Shown piece after piece: positions 1 to 5,217 of a stretch of DNA of 5,217 bases; the first letter of the stretch is position 1, and every line of letters starts with the position of its first letter. This stretch comes from Candidatus Kapaibacterium sp. (GTDB taxonomy: Bacteria; Bacteroidota; Ignavibacteria; Kapaibacteriales; UBA2268), in assembly GCA_027858275.1 (NCBI GenBank), contig JAQIDA010000236.1, positions 1 to 5,217 on the forward strand. The letters are read 5' to 3'. The notes under the pieces are model-generated. The model was not told the DNA's origin. It saw nothing but the letters and a program-made list of their open reading frames with translations, and did no database searches. Both the position numbers and the translations under genes were made by a program.

Positions 1-434
1 GAGTTTTAGCGGCACTTTTGATCAGCTTCTCATTATATAAATTATTTCGCCCAAATTTGTTTCATCTAAAAACTAATCGCAGCGCGGTTCTTTTCGGATT
101 GGTCGCAGGAATGCTCGGCGGTGCTTACAACACTAACGGACCTCCGATTATTATATACGGAACTTTGCGCCGCTGGTCATCGGAGCATTTCAGGGATACA
201 TTGCAGGGAGTTTTACTGCCGATCAATATCGCCATTATAATTGGTCATGCCGGAGCAGGCCTGTGGACATCGGAAGTTTGGATATTATTTTTGTGGAGTT
301 TACCTTTAGTCGTCTTGGCGATTTGGGGCGGTAACAAATTAAACAAACTTATCCCGCCGGATAAATTCACAAAATACGTCTATATCCTTCTGCTTATTAT
401 TGGCAGCGGATTGGCTCTTGAATCATTCAGTTGA
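1..434 (+). CDS. TauE/SafE (TSUP) family membrane transporter, C-terminal part
   Basis: Partial gene: the frame is open to the left edge (first whole codon at base 3), so the TTG at 18 is not a credible start. About 143 residues are visible; TSUP proteins usually have about 250, so roughly the first 100-120 are missing. Counting from the TTG codon, hydrophobic segments lie at about 22-50, 62-83, 87-104 and 119-135, plus the end of another helix at the edge. The second-half family signature is clear: a Gly-rich helix with GGAYNTNGPP (residues 34-43), then a Tyr, LRR, and FRDTLQG (58-64). The family consists of inner-membrane exporters or importers of sulfite, sulfonates, sulfoacetate and related organic anions, built from two homologous halves with the GPP motif in each. 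The substrate cannot be read from this fragment. The gene ends in TGA at 432-434 and converges on the large TamB-like gene without a gap. Family assignment is confident; any specific tauE or safE name is not. Confidence 0.88.
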   Translation, partial: VLAALLISFSLYKLFRPNLFHLKTNRSAVLFGLVAGMLGGAYNTNGPPIIIYGTLRRWSSEHFRDTLQGVLLPINIAIIIGHAGAGLWTSEVWILFLWSLPLVVLAIWGGNKLNKLIPPDKFTKYVYILLLIIGSGLALESFS

Positions 435-3400
435 TTATTTGCTTCCGCGCAATTTGATTTTGAACTTCCATTTATTCTGATCTTTAGTCGGCGACGGAGT
501 TTGGTCGTTAGAATAAGACATTTGCAAAATGATGTTGTCAAAAATCGGATTATTACCCAGTTCCGTCAAAGGATAATCGAAGCTAAATTCATTTTTATTT
601 GAGAAATCCGCCACACTTCCGCCGACTGTCCACTTACCGTGACCAAAGAGCTGGCCTGATATTTTTAATCGTGCCTGTTCCATATCCACATTGCCTTCGC
701 TGCCAAAATCAATTTCAGCGCTTTGTATCACTGAGCCTTGGAAAGCATCTGTGAGCATGTTTGAAAGCATTCCTGTGCCTGCTTCGACTCCTGTCCCGGA
801 GAAATTCATGCTTCCAACTTCAAAATCAGATTTAGTTTTACCTGAAATCAACAGGAAAATAGCATCTTGTCTTATCTGCGAACTGTCGCCGATTGCTTCA
901 ACACCGTTAATCGCATATCCGAAATTAATGATCGGTTTGTTTTTAGTCCCTGTAATAAACATTTTCACAGAATAATCACGCGGTTTTTCATTGACTATGG
1001 ACTGCCCGTGATGAACCGCTGTCAAATCAATACCCGGATTAGTGATTGAACCTGTCGGGAAAAATACACTGCCGGTAGTTTTGAACGATTTGATAAAGTT
1101 CAGACTCGAACCTTTTTTCACCAACAATCCGCTTCCGGTGATTATCGGAACACTGCTGCCGCGCTTTTTATAATATCCCAGTGGTTGTGAACGATCAGTC
1201 AGGCCCACTTCAAGTTTAAGCCGTCCGATAGAGATCATATCAATAGTCAAATACATTCGCCCCGGGATTCTGAGATTAACAGCAATGTCGAGCAAGTCAT
1301 CGATATTAGTCTTTCTTTTTTTGCGGCGAATTTTTTTAGGTATATCTGATGTGCTGTCTTTAACATTCACACTTGAGAATTGATGTGTATCGCCTACAAT
1401 TTCATATTTGAATACAGATTTTGAAATGCTTGTTTTATCAATATCCGGCATATACATATTGGCGTTAATCACATTCAGATCACCGCGAATATTCAGCTCG
1501 TCAGTTTTGCCGTATATTTTAATCGGATTGTCGCCGGTTGCTATCACGAAATCACCGAATAATGCCGGCATAGATTTCTCTGAAGCTCTGCTGAGTACTT
1601 TGATCCCTTTTGATCGAAGATTAAAGCGGATCTTGTCCGGCTTCATTTTTTCATCCAAAGTTACAAAGCCGCTGATCACAGCCTTGCCGCGTTTGAGATC
1701 AAGTTTCGAATTACGAATGGTCAATTCCTCAACAGTAATTTTATCACTGTTTAGATAAATTCTGGCATTTGTACTGTAGTACATGTTATTCGCTTCGGAT
1801 AGGAACTTCGCGTTCTTAACAGTAACTGAGCCGTCAAAATCAAAATCGTCAGGCAGATAGCCGTTTAGATTCAAAGTAGCATCAGCTCTCCCGCGCAATT
1901 TGCTGATACCCGGAACAAATGACCCTGCTATGTTCAAAGGCAGATCCCTTGCCTTGATGCTGAATTTTGCCTTGTCATCTCGCAATCGATTTTTTATATC
2001 TGTAAAAGCAAGATTGATCGGGAGTATTTGAATATCGACTTCCAATGTTTTTAAATTGTCTTTGAGTTGAGTATTTTGAAGAATCATCTTTCCGATGACC
2101 GTCGAATCACGGTGGAACATTTCAACTGACAGATCACCCACAGTTGTCCCGTTATATGCCAAATCACTAGCGGTAAGCCTAAGACTGATATGAGGATTAT
2201 CAAGAGAGCCTTCAGCATGGATATTGATATTATTGACAATCCCGTTTTCTATCAAAGGTAAATCTTTGTCGGACATTATTATGAATTTATTCAAATCAGT
2301 CAGTTCGATATTGCTAATATCAAGGGAAATATCTTCGAGTTTACTGTTGCGCAAAACACCTGACAGGTTTATTGATTCCCGATCGATTCGATGAATTTCC
2401 ATTTGATGAATATCAAAATAACCCGGTCCGACAAATGCGTCTAACAGATTGTCGGATTCCCAAGAATACCCTTCGTAGCTCACTTCCGTTCTCTTGAGTA
2501 AAATTTTGAGATAATCTTCCTCTATCTGAACCTCTCCGTCTGTTGCAAAAGTAGTTTTCTCATTGACGGTGCTTTGAATATTGAAACCAAATAATTCCTG
2601 ATCAACAGACAATTTGACTTTTGGCTTCCCGATTATCAAATCATTTATTTTGATATTACCGTCACCCACGAAGTAAAAATCAGCGTTATTGAATTTTAGC
2701 AATGAATCCTTAGAATCAACATTGAGCCTTCCTGTTAATTCCAGAGGATCAGATCTGAGATCTAAAGAACTTGTTTTAATTTTTATATCACCGGTTACTA
2801 TTGAGTTCACGGTAAACCGGCCGGTATTCCCGCCTGATGAAATATCCATATCAACATTCGCGCTGAAATCCGCTGTTTCCAATTGCAACAATGACGCGGC
2901 AGGGGAAATATCCTTTATATCTGCAAGCAATTTCAAATTTACTTCCGGGAATTGGACCGGTTCATCGATTTCAACGATTTCGTCGACAATCACAGTGCTG
3001 TCTTTCCTATGATCCGTCGTTCGAATAATTGATTCAACAAAATCTGAAATTGCCTCTGTGTTCATCTCTGCTGCTTGAGTCAATGCCTCGAGTGTATAGC
3101 TCCCCGTAATTTCCGCATTAACAAAATCCGATTTGAGTATTATCGATCTTTCCGCCTCACTTCGCTTCATGGTCAAACTCATATCAAAGGGCAGCAATCC
3201 TAAATATGTGAAATAACATTCTTCTACTCCAATATCCACAGTGCCGATTATACTGTCAGGATGAACGCCTGAAGCATTTATTTCTACTTGGCTTGTGAAA
3301 TACTCCGGCAAGTTGTCTTTTTTAAGTAGCTTCGCGATATTTAATGCCTGAGTTTTAGCACTGATATGGTAAATCGGTGAGACCTCTTGACTAAAATCAA

Positions 3401-5057
3401 GATCGACATTCATAAAAACATAGCTCTCAGGCAGATTGTCGTAATAGTCATCAGAATCAAGTTCGTCCTCTGTAAAAACTATAAGCATACTGTCAAGGGT
3501 CAATTTCAAACCCGGAGCAACTGCCGCTTTGAAGCGAAGCCTATTGAAATCATATTCACCGAATTGGGAGCGTCCTGCAGACAGGCGGAAATCCGCAAAT
3601 AAATTGTCTTCGTTAGTGCCGCTGCCCCTAAATTCGATAACAGAGCTTATATTGCTTTTCAAAGAAACATCATCAAGAAGCTGCCCGAGATCCAATTTGT
3701 CACACTGAATATTGCCGGAATAAATGAGTGGCTTTTTGAGATTGATCCCTGCCGCTATATCCAAACTTCCTGCTTGTGTGATTACTCTGAAATCTGTTGA
3801 AATCGAATCTAAATTTCCGTCAATTGTTGTGCCTTCCATTAGCAGAATACCGGGGTCAGGAACAGAGGACAAATCAATTCCCCGGAGAATTCTCCGAGCG
3901 TCAGGAACTGATAAGATAGTCTCATTAAAACTCAGTTGGAATTGAATCTTCTTAGGAGTAGTAGTGTTTTGAACATCAATATCAATATCTAATTCCGTAG
4001 ATCCGGTTTTAATTTTGAAATTTCTCAATTTTGGATTATTGATTGTCCCTGTCAGATCGAGAGTTATATTTGCACTCGCCTGTGGATTCAACGGTATTTT
4101 AGAGAATTTCAGGGCATCGCTTACCGAGCCCGAATCAATTCTCAATTGCAAGGTCAACGGTGCGTTAAACAGCTCTTCCGTCGAAAACCCGCCGATGATA
4201 TCAGTTGAATCGAGCTGCAGATCGATATTAACACAGCTTTTTGGAGTCAGTACTTGCATGTCCTTTATTATAGTGAGCTCTTTTCTCAGTTCTGCGGCAA
4301 ATTCTAAATTGAGAACTTTGAAATTCTTTGATTGCTCATACAAGGACAGGGAATTTACTTCAACTTCATAAATTGATTTATCAAAGTCCACGTTCGCGGA
4401 TATATCAAAATTAATATCGACTGCGTCAAGGTGGTTGAAATCTAATTGCCCCGAAGTCTTTTCACTCATAGTTGAATCATATCGAACGAATGAGCCGTCG
4501 ATCATTTCAATCCCGGCTACATTGATTTTCCATTCTGATTTTGACTTATCAGTATCAGGCTCTTTTTTCGAAGCTGCTGCTATATGGGCAATGTTCCAAC
4601 TGCTGTCTGTTGCTGAACGCAGAAGCTTAATACGAGGGGAATCCAATATGATTTTGCTGATCATCAGTGATTCATCAAATATAGGCTTGATCTGAAGACT
4701 GACAGTTATTTGTTCGCAAAAAAGCAGCGTGTCGCCGGCCGCCGTGATTCTGACATTGTCCAACTCAACTCCTTCAAAAGGATTGATTCTTATGTCAGAA
4801 AACTCAATCTCACCTTCGATTGATGAATTGACTTTGTCCAAAATAATCCCCGAAGACCAAGAACGAAATCCTTCTGAATAAGACAGAATGATAAGAGCAA
4901 TTGAAGTTATTAACAGAAACAACAGCAGGAAAACCGCCGATTTAAAAACAAACCTAAATGCTCTTTTGAATAAGCCGGCTTTAGCTTTCGGCGAAGTTTG
5001 CGCAACTTCGGCTTCAGGCTGTTTTTCTTCTTCTTCTTCTATATTTAATTCACTCAT
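435..5057 (-). CDS. tamB: TamB-like AsmA-superfamily translocation/assembly protein
   Basis: Complete 1540-residue protein. The start is firm: ATG at 5057-5055 is directly preceded by an in-frame TGA (5060-5058), and the next Met (132) lies beyond the membrane anchor. Order: acidic cytoplasmic tail (1-25), basic KAKAGLFKR (25-32), one transmembrane anchor (about 36-59), AsmA-like N-terminal module (about 65-195, with GDTLLF at 108-113 and IDGSF at 186-190), then about 1000 residues of repeated short amphipathic beta strands with recurrent GT/GSL-x-NP turns (337-342, 950-955). The C-terminal TamB domain (DUF490 type) spans about 1160-1540, with LNVINANMYMP (1194-1204), GSGLLVKKGSSLNF (1308-1321), NPGIDLTAVHHG (1340-1351), FITGTKNKPIINFGY (1367-1381) and DAIFLLISG (1398-1406). 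Known family role: a groove bridging inner and outer membranes for lipid transport and outer-membrane protein assembly, often with a BamA-like partner, which is absent here. It is longer than E. coli TamB (about 1260). Only four Cys are present (114, 275, 452, 614). Family is certain; exact cargo and orthology are not. Confidence 0.93.
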   Translation of the reverse strand: MSELNIEEEEEKQPEAEVAQTSPKAKAGLFKRAFRFVFKSAVFLLLFLLITSIALIILSYSEGFRSWSSGIILDKVNSSIEGEIEFSDIRINPFEGVELDNVRITAAGDTLLFCEQITVSLQIKPIFDESLMISKIILDSPRIKLLRSATDSSWNIAHIAAASKKEPDTDKSKSEWKINVAGIEMIDGSFVRYDSTMSEKTSGQLDFNHLDAVDINFDISANVDFDKSIYEVEVNSLSLYEQSKNFKVLNLEFAAELRKELTIIKDMQVLTPKSCVNIDLQLDSTDIIGGFSTEELFNAPLTLQLRIDSGSVSDALKFSKIPLNPQASANITLDLTGTINNPKLRNFKIKTGSTELDIDIDVQNTTTPKKIQFQLSFNETILSVPDARRILRGIDLSSVPDPGILLMEGTTIDGNLDSISTDFRVITQAGSLDIAAGINLKKPLIYSGNIQCDKLDLGQLLDDVSLKSNISSVIEFRGSGTNEDNLFADFRLSAGRSQFGEYDFNRLRFKAAVAPGLKLTLDSMLIVFTEDELDSDDYYDNLPESYVFMNVDLDFSQEVSPIYHISAKTQALNIAKLLKKDNLPEYFTSQVEINASGVHPDSIIGTVDIGVEECYFTYLGLLPFDMSLTMKRSEAERSIILKSDFVNAEITGSYTLEALTQAAEMNTEAISDFVESIIRTTDHRKDSTVIVDEIVEIDEPVQFPEVNLKLLADIKDISPAASLLQLETADFSANVDMDISSGGNTGRFTVNSIVTGDIKIKTSSLDLRSDPLELTGRLNVDSKDSLLKFNNADFYFVGDGNIKINDLIIGKPKVKLSVDQELFGFNIQSTVNEKTTFATDGEVQIEEDYLKILLKRTEVSYEGYSWESDNLLDAFVGPGYFDIHQMEIHRIDRESINLSGVLRNSKLEDISLDISNIELTDLNKFIIMSDKDLPLIENGIVNNINIHAEGSLDNPHISLRLTASDLAYNGTTVGDLSVEMFHRDSTVIGKMILQNTQLKDNLKTLEVDIQILPINLAFTDIKNRLRDDKAKFSIKARDLPLNIAGSFVPGISKLRGRADATLNLNGYLPDDFDFDGSVTVKNAKFLSEANNMYYSTNARIYLNSDKITVEELTIRNSKLDLKRGKAVISGFVTLDEKMKPDKIRFNLRSKGIKVLSRASEKSMPALFGDFVIATGDNPIKIYGKTDELNIRGDLNVINANMYMPDIDKTSISKSVFKYEIVGDTHQFSSVNVKDSTSDIPKKIRRKKRKTNIDDLLDIAVNLRIPGRMYLTIDMISIGRLKLEVGLTDRSQPLGYYKKRGSSVPIITGSGLLVKKGSSLNFIKSFKTTGSVFFPTGSITNPGIDLTAVHHGQSIVNEKPRDYSVKMFITGTKNKPIINFGYAINGVEAIGDSSQIRQDAIFLLISGKTKSDFEVGSMNFSGTGVEAGTGMLSNMLTDAFQGSVIQSAEIDFGSEGNVDMEQARLKISGQLFGHGKWTVGGSVADFSNKNEFSFDYPLTELGNNPIFDNIILQMSYSNDQTPSPTKDQNKWKFKIKLRGSK
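5025..5039 (-). repeat. (GAA)5 trinucleotide tract in the TamB-like gene
   Basis: Five consecutive TTC units on the + strand read as five identical GAA codons, giving Glu7-Glu11 of the TamB-like protein. Because the unit is three bases, gain or loss of copies would change only the length of the acidic tail and not the frame. Five copies is too few to call it a proven variable repeat. Confidence 0.6.
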
Positions 5058-5092
5058 TCAGAACATTCGTTTATAACTTAACGCAACAATAC

Positions 5093-5120
5093 AATATAAA
5101 AATACTTATTGCTCAATCAA
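5093..5120 (-). promoter_or_regulatory. Putative sigma70-type promoter of the TamB-like gene
   Basis: On the minus strand TTGATT (5120-5115) is followed after 16 bases by TATATT (5098-5093), each close to the TTGACA/TATAAT consensus. Transcription would start near 5086, giving a leader of about 29 bases before the ATG. The leader has no recognisable Shine-Dalgarno sequence, which is common in Bacteroidota and relatives. The region is AT-rich, so chance matches are likely. If the host is a true Bacteroidota, its primary sigma factor prefers a different -7 element (TAnnTTTG), which is matched only poorly here. Confidence 0.42.
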
Positions 5121-5123
5121 TAA
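5106..5123. promoter_or_regulatory. 18-bp dyad over the predicted -35 box
   Basis: TTATTG (5106-5111) and CAATAA (5118-5123) are perfect 6-bp inverted repeats separated by 6 bases. The dyad covers the proposed -35 hexamer, as a repressor operator would. The arms are AT-rich and short, and such a dyad can arise by chance, so this is a candidate site only. No regulator gene is in the window to pair it with. Confidence 0.2.
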
Positions 5124-5217
5124 CAAAGCAGAAACTTATAAATAGGGAAATAATCAGCATAAAAAGCATGTTTAGTCAATAATTCGGGCTTAGTATTTGT
5201 CCTCATGTGTGATTAGT

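Larger units (their letters stand above)
5058..5217. other. AT-rich non-coding region upstream of the TamB-like gene
   Basis: These 160 bases contain no convincing gene on either strand; every frame is closed by stops within a short distance. They hold the predicted promoter, the dyad and the mini-ORF described separately. The neighbouring gene beyond base 5217 is not visible, so it cannot be said whether this is a divergent or a tandem intergenic region. Confidence 0.6.

Noticed and set aside
18..20. TTG as the start of the transporter gene
   Set aside because: The frame is open upstream to the window edge and the visible part is only the second half of a TSUP protein, so the true start is outside the window.
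419..429. TGAATCATTCA palindrome near the transporter stop, considered as a terminator
   Set aside because: Five base pairs around a single central base cannot form a stable hairpin, and no T-run follows.
2747..2763. Cluster of three GATC sites with an AGATC-TGA-GATCT dyad
   Set aside because: It is within coding sequence, far from any origin-like or promoter feature, and too short to support a SeqA- or Dam-type role.
3883..3896. Perfect 14-bp palindrome CGGAGAATTCTCCG inside the TamB-like gene
   Set aside because: It lies in coding sequence (residues ARRILR). A perfect 14-bp palindrome has an expected count of roughly 0.3 in a window this size, so chance is a sufficient explanation.
691..4695. 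Several + strand open frames opposite the large gene (for example 691-975, 1408-1758, 2689-3012, 4015-4371, 4435-4695)
   Set aside because: They lie antisense inside an intact, clearly recognisable 1540-codon gene, resemble no family I recognise, and have the Ser/Ile-rich composition expected of antisense shadow frames.
5156..5169. Short direct repeat AGCAT-N4-AGCAT
   Set aside because: The repeat is only five bases in AT-rich DNA, so it is not meaningful on its own.
5190..5216. Minus-strand frame reading LITHEDKY then TAA, possibly the tail of an upstream gene
   Set aside because: Eight codons are too few to support a gene, and the same bases could equally be intergenic.

Overview
The window comes from a Gram-negative (diderm) bacterium. 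The main evidence is one very large gene for an inner-membrane-anchored, periplasm-spanning protein of the AsmA/TamB family, which only makes sense in a cell with an outer membrane. Base composition is moderately AT-rich by eye, the intergenic DNA is strongly AT-rich, and no clear Shine-Dalgarno sequence precedes the large gene. The protein's style (a long TamB-like protein, an AsmA-type N-terminus with a 'GDTLLFCEQITVSL' segment, many short D/N-rich beta strands) resembles homologues in the Bacteroidota/Chlorobiota/Ignavibacteria (FCB) group. That placement is inference, not proof.

Layout. Bases 1-434 (+ strand) hold the C-terminal part of a multi-pass membrane transporter of the TauE/SafE (TSUP) family, whose start lies outside the window. 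Bases 435-5057 (- strand) hold one complete 1540-codon gene for the TamB-like protein. The two genes converge with no base between their stop codons: TGA at 432-434 abuts the reverse complement of TAA at 435-437. Bases 5058-5217 are a 160-bp AT-rich non-coding stretch with a plausible sigma70-type promoter for the large gene, a dyad over its -35 box, and a two-codon mini-ORF touching the start codon.

Function. The TamB-like protein is expected to form a long hydrophobic beta groove between the inner and outer membranes, used for phospholipid transport and/or outer-membrane protein assembly. The TSUP protein is expected to move sulfite, sulfonates or another small organic anion across the inner membrane. 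Nothing in the sequence links the two functionally, and their convergent orientation argues against a shared operon.

No CRISPR array, insertion sequence, tRNA, rRNA or defence system was seen. This looks like a core-genome region. The points worth a second look are the zero-gap convergent stops, two A7 tracts just upstream of the TamB C-terminal domain, a predicted helical interruption in the beta groove, an acidic cytoplasmic tail, and the compact promoter/leader.
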